A stretch of DNA of 64,000 nt from Larus michahellis. Its lineage: Eukaryota > Chordata > Aves > Charadriiformes > Laridae. The DNA lies in assembly GCF_964199755.1 (NCBI RefSeq), contig NC_133897.1, forward strand, positions 163,692,678-163,756,677, in the 5' to 3' direction. Both the position numbers and the translations under genes were made by a program. The notes under the pieces were generated by a model, which saw nothing but the letters and a program-made list of their open reading frames with translations, was not told the origin of the DNA and searched no databases. Positions within the stretch are counted from its first letter, which is position 1; every line of letters begins with the position of its first letter. Positions 1 to 12,894 of this stretch are shown here, piece by piece.

Positions 1-2875
1 TATGATGAAAAATCAATTGTATGCCCAAAGGTAGAGCAAAAAAACTCATTTCCTGTTAGGAGAGAAAGAATCATGCAGCCAGGTTACGGCAAAAATTAGA
101 AATCCAAGTGAAACAAGCAAACTTGAACGCAGCTAACTTTCTTAAACTTGAAGCGGATTCCTTTTCTAGCTGCTATTAGGTTAAACTTTATAAAGACCAA
201 ATTTTATTTTAAAGTTGCATGTTTTTTTTGGTAGCTCTGGTTAGTTAGCTTGGTCAGATTGCATCAAGTCTCCTGTGTATCTAGTGAGTTTGAGCCTACA
301 GCAGACGCAAGTAAGAGAGAGCTAAAAGCATATATATCACTGATGTTGCAGCACAGGGGCGTCCAGCGTGTTACACTACTGCAGTAGAAATGTGAGGCTT
401 GCCCCCGACTCCAGAATGACTTTCATACCACGCGTGGCTTCCTTTTGTTTACCTTTTTTTTTTCTTTTTAAAAATATTTCCTGCAGTTGATTAACCCACC
501 ATTAGTCAGATGGGATCCATCTTGGCATTTGCTTTGCAGGGTGGGGCTCGTTTGTCTTTCGACTTTCTTTTTAGAGGAAAAAAAATGCTTCAAATCTAAG
601 GTAGGCCAGCGTGCCTCCATGAATCCTGCAGTTGTGGTCTATGGCCCTCAGAGAAGAGCAGACCTGTCACATCCATTGACTGTTTGGTGTATCTGGGCTA
701 GAGACCTCAGCGGCTGTAGATCAGAAATGCCGATCTGTGATCACCTTTTTGATGGCTAAGGTATGCCTAACCAGACCCATAATTAACAAGAAGCTGTTGA
801 TGAGCTTATCTAGTTGTATTTTCCAATAACGGATTCCCTCCTACTGCAGGATCTCAAGATAACAAAAACATCCGTGATCGCTTTCTTCAGGCACTAGTAC
901 CTTTGTACTGCAGATGCAGCCATAGGTATTTATACACAGGTATCAGATCAACAAACCGCCTGTAGACTCATCTAAAGGCAACATTGATTTGATCTTTCCT
1001 GGTGCTCACAGAGTGCTGAGTTACACTGAATGTACCAGATGTTTCCTTCCAACTAACTACACATTCCTGTGTTTTGTCGGACATGAGACATGTTTAATTC
1101 CCATCAGTATGCACAGCGCCTGCATATGCACTACTGTGCATCAACGGGATTTCAGGATGAGAGCCCTCGAAATGAGGAGCTGCGAAACCCCTCTGTAGCT
1201 CCTGTTTTATCCATGATGTGCCAGAAATAACAGTAGTCGCTCCAGGCACTTAACTTGCTGCATAGAGTGTACCCAGTGTACATATTTTTGCTTTGAGAGG
1301 TCAGAGCAGCTGGGGGTCTAGAACATATCTAACCCAGGGAGGACTCATAAGATAGCAATTCCTCTTCTGGTATTACTAAAGAGGTTTGCATGGGGAAAGC
1401 GCAAGGGAAACATACAGACTCCGTAAATGTGTTTTCTGTACCCAGTCTCATTACAAACCACAGCTAGAGCAGCCACAGCCATACCTTTCATCCAAAAATT
1501 CAATGAATAACCTATTCACAATCACATGGGAGACTCTCAAGATCAGTTCCATTGCCCTGCCTGTGTTGATCTTAATCCATATCTCCTCCCCTCAACCTGC
1601 CCAAAGGGTTTAGTTCTGTGAAATACTGTGAGCTGTTTCGGAACCAGTGTGCACCTCATGTTGAAGTTAGCCTATTCCAGCATTGAGAGTCTAAAAAAAG
1701 TTTATGTGAACCCAGTAACTACACAGAACTTTCACTTGCCTGCCCCCAACATTTCATTAATTTTTATTTCCTCCCTTAGGTGCTCGGTGAGGCAAAGACT
1801 AAAAAAAAAACTTTTTCCCTTTTTCTTCTTAAGGGGAGATTTATCTTTAAGCAAAACAACCACACTCTCTCTCCCCTAGCCTAAGGAATATATCACTATT
1901 TAAATCAAAGTGAAACCATTCAATAAACTAGAGGAGGGAAGCTATTCCCTAGTGCTTTTGTGAACATCTTAACCAAGTGATGAAGGTCTTTGCCTTAGAT
2001 TTGAAGTTGTGGTTCTATGTTTCCTTTAGGCAGAAGGAGGAGTTAAATCTCCCAAACCTCCATGAGTTCTCTACCTACCGATTTATTGGATGAAAGGGTG
2101 CTATAATATCTTTCTGTGTCCTGCTCAAGGCCACATCTGTAAAGGATGCTCCAAGCCTTTCTACCAGACTGAGATACAGGTAGATGATCACCACAAAAGA
2201 CTGTTGATCTGGATAGACATCTGAGAAAATCAGGATTTCCAAAACGGAAGCACTTCTAAACGCATTCAAGGTCAGAGTGGTGAGTACCTGAGAAATTTAC
2301 CTAAGAGTCTCTTTTCCAGAGCTGGTCCTTCTATCTATATGATTTATTTCAAGCAGCCATATGCTGTTAACAGAAATAGGTCTCCGTAATAGTTGACTTG
2401 TATCTGAGGAGAGTGAAATTATTGTTCTGTCATTCTTAGTTGCTCTTATTAAAAGCAACTTGTCCTACTCCCCATTTGATGTGGTGTTTACTGGCTAGTT
2501 AATTATTTCATGTGACTGTCCTGTGAAAGTGGGAATAAAAACAACTTCTCAGCTGTGCACCAGAAAAGCTGGAGATGGTGTTAGGAAGCACGCTTTATCA
2601 AAGTTTTATTCCACAAGGCTGATTAACATTCATTTTTCAGAGTTATCCCAGCTAGACTCATGATCTTGTGTTTATCAGATGATTCTTTCCATCCTAACCC
2701 TGCTGCAGAACTGCACTCAGCTGGTTGTTATTTGGGGTTGTTGCCTTTTAATTTTAGCCAGGATAGAAATTTCTCCCTTCTATATAGGTCCTTTCTTCAA
2801 CAAAAACTTGTTAAATAGTATTTCCTCTACTTTGCTGTGCACACAGATAAAACCCTCTCCTCTGTTCATCTTCTT
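1..2875. other. Unassigned intergenic sequence
   Basis: I see no gene here. Open frames are short and stop-limited, and none shows a recognisable domain or flanking splice signals that extend a protein. The sequence is AT-rich with short A and T runs. The right edge meets the 3' end of a CR1 element at about 2876. Confidence 0.5.
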
Positions 2876-4600
2876 TCATAGAATCATAGAATCATAGGGT
2901 TGGAAGGGACCTCTGGAGATCATGTAGTCCAACCCCCCTGCCAGAGCAGGGTCACCTACAGCAGGTTGCACAGGAACACGTCCAGGTGGGTTTTGAATGT
3001 CTCCAGAGATGGAGACTCCACCACCTCTCTGGGCAACCTGTGCCAAGGCTCTGCCACCCTCAAAGGAAAGAAATTCCTCCTCATGTTGAGATGGAACTTC
3101 CTATGCTCAAGTTTGTGCCCATTACCTCTTGTCCTGTCCCCGGGAACCCCTGAAAAGAGCCTGGCCCCATCCACCTGACACCCACCCTTTAAGTATCTAT
3201 AAGTGTTGATAAGATCCCCCCTCAGCCGTCTTTTTTCCAGACTGAAGAGACCCAAATCCCTCAGCCTTTCTTCATAAGAGAGGTGTTCAAGTCCCCTAAT
3301 CATCTTGGTAGCCCTTTGCTGTCCCCTCTCCAGCAGTTCCCTGTCCTTCTTGAACCGGGGAGCCCAGAACTGGACACAGTACTCCAGGTGCGGCCTCACC
3401 AGGGCAGAATAGAGGGGGAGGATGACCTCCCTCGACCTGCTGACCACACTCTTCTTGATGCAGCCCAGGATGCCATTGGCCTTCTTGGCCACAAGGGCAC
3501 ATTGCTGGCTCATGGTCATCCTGTTGTCCACCAGGACTCCCAGGTCTCTTTCCACAGAACTGCTCTCCAGCAGGTCAGCCCCCAACCTGTACTGGTGCAT
3601 GGGGTTATTCCTCCCCAGGTGCAGCACCCTACACTTGCCCTTATTGAATTTCATAAGGTATCTCTCCGCCCAACTCTCCAGCCTGTCCAGGTCTCTCTGT
3701 ATGGCGGCACAGCCTTCCGGTGTGTCGGCCACTACTTCCAGCTTTGTGTCATCAGCAGACTTGCTGAGGGTACACTCTATCCCCTCGTCCAGGTCATTGA
3801 TGAATATATTGAAGAGGACTGGGCCCAGTACTGACCCCTGGGGAACACCACTCGTCACTGACCTCCAACTAGACTCTGTGCCCCTAATCACGACCCTCTG
3901 AGCTCTGTCTTTCAAGCAGTTATCTATCCACCTTACTGTCCATTCATCAAGTCCACTCTTCCCAAGCTTCTCTATGAGGATGCTGTGGAAGACCATGTCG
4001 AACGCCTTGCTTAAGTCAAAGTAGACCACATCTACTGCCCTCCCCTCATCTATCCATCCAGTCATGCCATCATAGAAGGCTATCAGATTAGTCAGACATG
4101 ATTTCCCCTTGGTGAATCCATGTTGAGTACTTCTGATAGGTTTCTTTTCCTCCATATGCCTTGAGATGACGCCCAGAATGAGCTGTTCCATCATCTTTCC
4201 AGGGATGGAGGTGAGGCTGACCGGCCTGTAGTTCCCCGGCTCCTCCTTCTTGCCTTTTTTGAAGACTGGAGTGACATTGGCTTTCCTCCAGTCCTCAGGC
4301 ACCTCACCTGTTCTCCAGGACCTTTCAAAGATGACGGAGAGCAGCCCAGCAATGACTTCCGCCAGCTCCCTCAGCACTCTCGTATGCATCCCATTGGGAC
4401 CTATGGACTTGTGAATATCTAATTGATCTAATTGATCCTTCACTCAATCCTCCTCAACCCAAGGGAAGTCTTCTTCTTCCCCCGTTACTTCCCCTAGTGC
4501 CTGGGACTCCTGAGGGCTGGGCCGAGCAGTAAAGACCGAAGCAAAGAAGACATTCAGTAACTCTGCCTTCTCCGCATCCTCCATCACCATGGCTTTCTTT
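2876..4600 (-). mobile_element. CR1 LINE, 5'-truncated, with most of the reverse transcriptase
   Basis: The left end carries the reverse-complement CR1 3' terminus (repeated ATTCTATG units followed by the conserved GGTTGGAAGGGACC stretch), so the element runs on the minus strand. A 495-codon frame (2956-4443) covers the fingers-palm-thumb region of a non-LTR reverse transcriptase: [17 protein letters not shown] and [14 protein letters not shown] are all present. The catalytic motif reads SADD where a closely related copy at 33-34 kb reads FADD. An in-frame TGA at 4444-4446 interrupts the frame, and CR1-like coding continues upstream of it to about 4600 (EKAELLNVFFASVFTA). The endonuclease region is absent. 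It is a dead copy, because it has both the 5' truncation and the internal stop. The longer plus-strand frames in this interval are antisense shadows. Confidence 0.95.
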
Positions 4601-7399
4601 CCACCCTTTGGCTACCAACAGCTTTCCTTTTGCTCGTTCACTCGGCTGCAGCCAAGCTGGGCACATCACTCTCAGTGAGCTCCCTCTGATCATTTCATCT
4701 TCTGCTACACATCAGAAACAGGCTCCTTTGAACAATTTTGTAATTTACCCTCCATCCCATTTAGCTGACTCATTAGTGCCTCAAATAAAACCAGTTTCTG
4801 CTGTCCTTCTACCAGCTTTAACACTAAGGGATTAAATGAAACATAGTGTTGCTCGCAGCTTTCCTTCAATGGCATCCACCTCTTGGTCTGGCATGAAGTC
4901 AGGATGTTGCCAGAGTAGGGACCCAACTCTACAAAGTGCCTACTGGGAACACAGTGGGACTCTGCTGCTCCTCACTGGTGCTACGCCCAGTTGGGTCAGG
5001 CATTCCTCTGCACACTCCCATTCGAAATCGCCCCATATGCCACTGGTTCTCGACCCCTACAGACATCTACAGAATTGTAATAACACAGCAGTTCATAGTT
5101 GTTACTTTTCTAACTCACCTGTTATTACCATGTATCGAGCTCGATAGATAAAGCAAAATGTATTATTTGAAAGACAGTCAATCTCATTACCAAAATTACT
5201 TCTTTTTTTTTGTTTGTTTTGTTTTTTCTTTTAAGTTGCTCTTGATGCAGTGAAATGCCCAAGTTAAGACTCAATAGCCTTGGTGACTATTAAGCAGGTA
5301 TTCTTTATTGCAGCACCGGGCGCACAGGGGATTGGTCCACCTAATGTGCGTGCTCCATTTGCATTAGGAAACCCATGATTTTAAGAATCTGACAATATCT
5401 ATGCTTGTTACTTGAGCTGCCTGTATACCGAGGGTTGAAATGAAGAAACTTTGCCTTCTTTATCAGATGCAAATTTTCAGTTCACAGCAGAGGTCCTTAT
5501 ATCTGAAACCACTGCGTGAACTCTGAAAAGCCAATATCCAGAGTAACATTGAAGACCAGACTCAATCCATCGAGTAGAAAAACATTTGTCCATCCTTTCT
5601 CTGAGGAGCCTGTGTAGCTGATGAGGAGAACCAGAGTCCTCCAGACAGCGACAAAAACCTCGGGACAGGATTAATTACTCTGAAGAAGGCACTCTATTTC
5701 TATAGAATAAACATTTGCCAGACACATGCAGTGGTTTCAGTTAAGTATCTGAAATCTAGCAGTATGAATCTGGACTTTTAAGAAAGTCATTAATTATTAC
5801 AGTTGGCAATGATAGTTAAGCATATAAACTTCTGTAAATTCATGAAACCATAACAAAAAAATCTATTTTTGTGGTTATAAGCATTTCTGACTTTTTCCTT
5901 TCCTCCACAGCAGTAAGCTTTTACAGTGAAATGCCTGCATAACCTTTTCCTTCCGCTCTTTTTTCATTTATGCATTTCTGTTTCAGGTATCATGAGCAAA
6001 CTTCGAATTAATTCATTTTTCCATAGTTTTACTTTAAAATCCATTTGTTATGCAGTGCACATCCTTTTAAATGCACTTCAGGGATAACTTCTTGGGTTTT
6101 TTGTTATGCCTTTACAATGTTGTATAAATCAATAAGAATTTTCTTTGTTGTTTTTAATGTTAAATTTCCTGCATGATTACACCTAAAAGGGAAAGAAATG
6201 CTTCCACAGGAAGTAATGTTCTATGTCCCCACAAGACGCAGATTTACAGCTGGGGTTTCTTTATATGTCCAGCAATTTGTGTTTGTGGGCTGGTACTTCT
6301 CAAGGAAAAAGATAGCAGATATAAACAAGTGATGCGAAGAAAAAGCACACGGATCATTTTCCTCACTCCAGTGCACCCTATTGAGACAGAAGTTAATGAA
6401 TGAGTGAGGTCATGTTTTAAATATGGTTCGGATTAGTCATGAACTAAATCTGTTTCTAATAAAAACTTCCCAGTGACCTGTGTAAAAGATACTTACTTGA
6501 TCCTCTCCCAGACCTCCCAAATAGGCTTAATTATCACCTTTCTTGTTTTTTCATAAGTGATAGGTAGCTAGAAGGACTCCTGCTCTTCGGCATAAATTCC
6601 CCCTGTCATGACAGCTGACATGCTGTAACTGCCCTATAGAAGAGCAGCTTTGCATCTAGGGGTTGTCGTCCCTTCTCAGGAACAGGAACTCATTACAAAA
6701 TTTAATGCAAAGGACCACAGAATACAATAGTTCACTTTGACTAAAGCTGAAATAATGCCATCTTTTTTATTGCAGACATTCTCAAAATATTTTAGTCAGA
6801 GTTGTCCTCCTGGCCAAAGCAAAAATCCTTACTTCCTTGGACTGTTATTCTGTCTTTTCTGCTTCTTCCTTATTTATCACCTTGATCTGTGTGCAGCTTT
6901 CAACAGGAAGGCTGGGGCTTGGGGGGAGAAGAAATGGAGACCCGTTTTTTCAGGTCCACTCTCTTTCTTTGATACCACCTTATTCACTGGGCTAGGTAAT
7001 GTCCTCCACTGAGTCCTACATACTTCAGCATTCTGGTCTTCTGTGTTACAGAAAAATTCAAAGCAGAAGAAGCAAAGGCAGTGCAGCTACTCTGACTAGG
7101 AGAAGGGCAAGAAAGCCTGTCCCTACAAGAGACAAGCACAGGGGAGGGTGAGCAGAGAGAAGATGGCAGGACTGGGAAATCACTCCTTCAACCAAACAAC
7201 AATCTCAGCTCATAACTTAGTAGAAGCAAGCTTTATATGGGAAAAAAAAGAATGAAAATTAGAAGGGGGCTTCCTATGACAGAGCAGTGAAGTACTAAAT
7301 CATCCTTTTGATCAAGCAATAGGGAAAACATTTGCCATATGGATGCCAACAGCACAGGTTGGATTCTATCACTCAGGAGGTCCTTTTCAGTCCCATAAA
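4601..7399. other. Unassigned intergenic sequence
   Basis: No gene recognised. The sequence is AT-rich with a T-rich tract near 5200-5235. The small open frames have no domain signature. Confidence 0.45.
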
Positions 7400-7655
7400 G
7401 AATCATAAAATCATAGAATGGATAGAGTTGGAAGGGAACCTTAAAGATCATCTAGTTCCCACCCCCCTGCCATGGGCAGGGACACCTCCCACCAGACCAG
7501 GTTGCTCAAAGCACCATCCAGCCTGGCCTTGAACACCTCCAGGGATGGGGCAGCCACAGCTTCTCTGGGCAACCTGTTCCAGTGCCTCACCACCCTCATA
7601 GTGAAAAGTTTCTTCCTAATATCTAATCTAAATCTACCCTCTTCCAGTTTCCAAG
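7400..7655 (-). mobile_element. CR1 LINE 3' fragment
   Basis: The left side has the minus-strand CR1 tail (ATCATAGAAT repeats, then GTTGGAAGGGAACCTTAAAGATC). It is followed by the reverse complement of the last coding segment (frame remnants matching the conserved LPREVV-like region) and the terminal untranslated segment. It is about 255 bases long and heavily 5'-truncated. Confidence 0.9.
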
Positions 7656-10600
7656 CTTCTTTCTCCAGGTATTATGTATTTAAATGCCACTGTTCCTGCT
7701 GCCTGAGTAGACTGGGTACGCTAATGTAGGCTTGGCCCCACCACACTACCTTAAATTGTGGATAGTATTAAAAATAATAAAAAAAAAAATTATTCAGAAA
7801 GTTGGCTGTAAAACTCATGGCATGGACTGTAAAACTCAGCCAGAGGAAACATATGCCCCAGAGAATCAGTCTTCCAACCTATCTTAGACTCCTGTCTTAC
7901 CATAGGACATTTTATCCTCTGGAGCTACTTCTTTCTCTTCACAAACTACTGACAGATTCTAGAAACTAACTTAGAGCAGATTCCTAAATGTTAGATGGCT
8001 ACAGATATGGGAGCTGAACCTGAGCATGACATACATGTCAGTATTGAATACATGCTGCATTGGCTAGTTCTTCCTCCTGTGGTAGGCTAAAGTGACCTTA
8101 TCTGTGATACCGCTCCACAAGAGCAGCAAAAGACATGTAAGGAAAAAGACCATAAAAAGAAACACAAGTGACATTACATAAGCTGTCATTTCATCAGATC
8201 TTACCATCTAACGGCTAGGTATCAGCCTTGGAGTAAGTGGCCTCCATGCAGTAGTGAAACATCACAAACTAATTCTAGGTCTGTGCTTCCTGGCGACACT
8301 GGGACAGCACATATAAGGGGAAAATGGGGAGCGTGTGATCGACTGTATTTCATTTGTTACTATCACTGTGTGCCTTTTAAAGTCTGTAACAGCCCCAGTG
8401 GCAACACCGTTGTTCATAGTTCAGTACGTCGTCTTGATGCAAGTGGCTGTATTATGGATGCGACTCCTATCTCAGCTGTTCTGGTTTCAGCTTTGAGACG
8501 TACATTAAATTCAGTGGAGCAACTCCGCACGGACACAGAGCTCTTAATCAGGTTGCCACCCTGTGTCCTATTCAGTGCAAGTTCCTGTCTATGTCCTGCA
8601 ACATTCCTCTACTGCTGAAAGCTGATGTTTGAGCATGGTCCATCTTCATCTCTAATTCCGCACACAGCGGTCATTAGCATCCCTAGGCTTACCTGCAGCA
8701 TACCCATAGTCCCAGGCTCTACTTGTGAAACTAATGATATGCTAATCAATTCTGTGCAGCTTCATTGTTTAGCATGCCTGGCAGGGCTATATGTTTGAAA
8801 AAGCAACATGTTAGAGAAAGAAAGACATCTCATATAACTTCCTTTTAGGATGTTCAAGTGGTACCTATTTTGAAGAATGTAGGGAGCTGAATATTTCTGT
8901 CTACAACATTCCCTTATGAAAGGATAGTTTTGATCTAATCTTGCTAATGATGTCTGTCATGCCAGTATTTTGCTGTCTTATTGAAATTGAAGTCATGAAG
9001 TTTTAAAATAGTCTGAAACAAAGCACGACAGCACAGGTGGTAAAAGGCCTGCAAGGCTGAAATAGGAAAGAAGTGAAAAGAGACTGATCTCACCCAGTTT
9101 AAGTGAAGTGAAAGTGAGGTGAAGGGAAAATGAAAGCCTGTGACTATTTTTCAAGTGAAAATTAGATAAGGGCAAGAGCAATCTATTCCAGGCTGCCCTG
9201 AAATATATTCCAAAAAGCTTTTGCCTTATATTTGAGATGAGGAAAAACTTTGATAGAAAGGATGTTTTTCCACTGAAAGTCATTTAATCCTCAAAAAGGC
9301 ATCCAACAAAAATCCCTAACTACTCCTGATGCTGAGTGAGCTGCTCTTATTGCTGAGTATTCAAAAGGATTTTAGCAAATGTCATCAACAGAATTGCATA
9401 GGATCAAAAATACCCTCAAGGATGTGAGTGCTTATAGTATGAATGAAAACGCAGGGTGATTCTCACGCTTTTAGACCATACCAGGGATTTCTCTGGTCTT
9501 CCACAGCTGGAAGTATGGAAACCTTATCAGCTTGATGATGAAGGTTTTGAACTAGTGATAAACCCATGTCCTCCATTATCAATACCAAAGCAATATATAA
9601 AAGATACAAGGAGTCATCTTCAGACATGACGACCTACATGAGGAGGAGAGCAGGGTGAAAAATGACCTTCAAAATGACCTTCAGAGGAGAAAAATGAAGT
9701 AGTTTTAGGAGGCTATACTTGGTGAGATGGAAGAGGTCCTCCAGTTTTAGCGACTAAAACTGTTGTTTGGGATTTCCCTTGAAAACTCTTATCTACTTAT
9801 ATTTACAGGAAACAGTGAGCTCAGATGGTTTAACAAGGCCTAAAGCTGGCATGCTGCCTCTTGCCTGTTGAAACCGGTCAAAGGGAAAGGCTTGGCACCT
9901 GGTAATAGGAGTGGCTGAGAGATGCCAGTCTCCTCTTCCCAGATTTCTTGTGTTTCTGTTCTCCCAAAACATGATTCTCTGTGCAGCAGAGGCCTAAGTC
10001 TCTCCTAAATAATTAGTCAGAAATGGGAAAGAAGTAACAATGTGATGCCTGGCCCCTGCATTGATGGATGCCGCTGAGCCATAGCATGGGGAGGAGAGAT
10101 CTCCGTGTTCCCAGGGAGGGAACAGTACATGCTTCCTCTGTAAATTGTTCTAATTGTATCCTAATTGCTGTACCTAGAGGAAATCCTTCAGATGCTCTGC
10201 GCTGAAGTCTCACCTTTAAATTTTGACAAACAGCTGCAAATTGCAGCCAAAGTCATTAAGCTGCTGGTGAGAAGGTCACCAACTAGCTTGGTGCTGTAGC
10301 TTTAACACACCCTCAGTTTCCTTCATTCACTTTTATTTGCTCTGCAGTTTACGTGCAACCCAGACACAGAATTATATTACCATCTCTATCCACAAAGAAG
10401 AGGTTGTGGCAGACCAAGGTGCTTCATACAGTGGTCTTCAAACAGGGCTCAGACCCCAAGTCACAGTCTTATAGCAGCTTAATATGTTACCATCTATAAA
10501 GATCACAAATTGGAGCCTCAGCTGTCACAGTTGATATACTGGAGAATAAACTTTAAAGGATGTCAGCTTAATTTAGTGGGCTTGGCTAGAACATTGTCTT

Positions 10601-11249
10601 CTCTGTCACCTTTTCCACTGAGGTGGTCATTTGGGTTAAGATGCAGAGCAGACAAGTAGAAGTTAACAAGAAGTTAGTGTCCAGCATGAATCCCAAGTCC
10701 TCTGGTCCTCTGCCATACAAGCTTTGTTGTTCCAGTTTTACTCACATTAACATGACTACAAGATAGTGCATACCTGAAGCACATTTCAGTACGAGGTAGG
10801 ACATCCCCTTGAGAAGTCTTAATGATTGATGGCACAACCTGAATCAGGCAGCTCTTCACCCATTTTCCTGCCAGGTATATGAAAGACATGAAGCCACAGC
10901 AGGGCTTATTGCATCAGTCCAGTATATGACATTCTACTTTTATCTAGGAAAAGGAGGAGCTAGAACGCAGGCATATCCTTCAGGTCACACGGTAGTGCTG
11001 ATGGACCAGTTCTAAAACAAGCCTTCAAGCCTTGATCTGACCACTGGATATTATTTGATAAAATAATTTGGCTGTGAAAAAAAAAATGTTTTCAGCAGTG
11101 TCAAATGCCGGTTCTCATGCTGCTGTGAGATCTGTGTCTGGTATGAGCTCTCAGTTTCCTATTTGCATGGAAGAGAAGTAGCACAGGTGTAGGTGGAATA
11201 TTCATGCTTGTTCTGGTTTTTCAGGAAAATGTTTGTGATACTGTTTCTG
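7656..11249. other. Unassigned intergenic sequence
   Basis: No gene recognised. A stretch at about 9100-9290 reads weakly like a decayed LINE 3' coding end on the minus strand, but too little is conserved to call it. Confidence 0.4.
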
Positions 11250-12036
11250 GAATCATAGAATCATAGAATCTTCATGGTTGGAAGGGACCTTTGAGATCAT
11301 CGAGTCCAACCATACACACACAAAACCAACAACCTACAATCTCTGCCACTAGAGCATGCCCTGAAGTGCCAAATATAGACCTTTCTTAAATACCTCTAGG
11401 GATGGTGACTCAACCACCTCCCTGGGCAGGCTGTCCCAGTGCCTGACCACTCTTTCAGTAAAGTCATTCTTCCTAATATCTAATCTAAACCTCCCCTGCT
11501 GCAACTTCAGACCATTTCCTCTGGTCCTGTCATTACTCACTTGGGAGAAGAGGCCAACACCCACCTCTCTCCAACCTCCTTTCAGGTAGTTGTAGAGGGC
11601 AATGAGGTCTCCCCTCAGCCTCCTCTTCTCCAAGCTAAACATGCCCAGCTCCCTCAGCCTCTCCTCATATGCCCTGGTCTCCAGACCCCTCACCAGCCTG
11701 GTAGCTCTCCTCTGGACACGCTCCAGCACTTCAATGTCCCTCTTGTACAGCGGGGCCCAGAACTGAACACAGCACTCGAGGTGAGGCCTCACCAGTGCCG
11801 AGTACAGAGGCACGATCACTTCCCTGCTGCTGCTGGACACGCTATTCCTGATACAAGCCAGAATGCTGTTGGCCTTCTTGGCCACCTGGGCACACTGCTG
11901 GCCGTCCACCAGCACCCCCAGGTCCTTTTCTGCTGGGCAGCTTTCCAGCCACTCTTCCCCAAGCCTGTAGCGTTGCTTGGGGTTGTTGTGACCAAAATGC
12001 AGGACCCGGCACTTGACCTTATTAAACCTTATACAG
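11250..12036 (-). mobile_element. CR1 LINE, 5'-truncated
   Basis: It begins on the left with AATCATAGAATCATAGAATC, the reverse-complement CR1 terminus. A 188-codon minus frame (11349-11915) encodes the C-terminal part of the CR1 polymerase, with [33 protein letters not shown] and [14 protein letters not shown]. Homology extends out of frame to about 12036 ([13 protein letters not shown]), which indicates at least one frameshift. It differs from the 2.9 and 33 kb copies ([19 protein letters not shown] against [19 protein letters not shown]), so it probably belongs to another CR1 subfamily. Confidence 0.93.
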
Positions 12037-12789
12037 GTTTAGGAAGACCTGGTACGTCTCATGTTAAGTTACAGGGATTCATCAAAGCTATAACACCTCA
12101 TTCATGAAGCTCTAGAAGACTGTCATGTTGGAGAGCTGGAGGAGTCACCTCCTTGGTCTTCCCAGCTAAATGTACCTACAAACATGACTGGATCTAGACC
12201 TGTGAAGTACTGATAAATGTGTTCATATACTCTAGCTCAGCTATAGGTTGTGTAATTGAATGCTGACAGAACAGATGCCTTGAAGATACGAAACAAAGAT
12301 ACAGTGGAATAGTGGAACTTTTTAATATAAATTGGTTATGCATGATCAAGTGCAAAAACATCTGTCCGTCCATCCAGTAAAAGCAAACCATAGTCCTGGG
12401 GTCCTTCTATTTGTAAAAGAAACAGGACCCCAGTACCATTCAATGGAAGTTACCATACAAGCCAGTTGGTTTTTCAGGTTTCAGAATGCTTCTTCCAACT
12501 TTTTGGTTTTGTTCAAATATTTGTATTTAAACCAGCTATAAATATTACATAAAAGATAGTACACCAGATAATGCAGCCACCACATGATATTCGTCATTTC
12601 TATCTCAGGACACAGGGAAATTACCCCAGGGACATCTGATCATAGTCTTAAGACAAGTTTTATATTCATTAGAATTCCTCCTTTGCCAAACTATTTAGGA
12701 AAGCCAAGAATCTGACTGTATTAAAGAGAAAAAAACACAATCCTGTTCATTAAACTCAGTAGACCTGGTTAGATCTGACGCTGAGGGAT
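12037..12789. other. Unassigned intergenic sequence
   Basis: Nothing recognised in this short AT-rich stretch between two CR1 fragments. Confidence 0.4.
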
Positions 12790-12894
12790 GTGCTTTAGGC
12801 AATCCTGCTCTAGCAGGGGAGTTGGACTAGATGATCTCTAGAGGTCCCTTCCAACTCTGAAGATTCCGTGATTCCGTGATTCCGTGATTCTGTC
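12790..12894 (+). mobile_element. CR1 LINE 3' tail fragment with variant octamers
   Basis: About 105 bases match the CR1 3' end (GGAGTTGGACTAGATGATCT, then AGGTCCCTTCCAACTC). They are followed by three perfect ATTCCGTG units at 12863-12886 and a degenerate fourth. The usual unit elsewhere in this window is ATTCTATG. Confidence 0.85.

Noticed and set aside
2900-3901. Plus-strand open frames over the first CR1
   Set aside because: They are antisense to a recognisable reverse transcriptase, and similar shadows occur over the copy at 33 kb.
9100-9290. Possible very old LINE 3' coding end on the minus strand
   Set aside because: Only a few scattered residues resemble the CR1 end, and no block is long enough to support the call.
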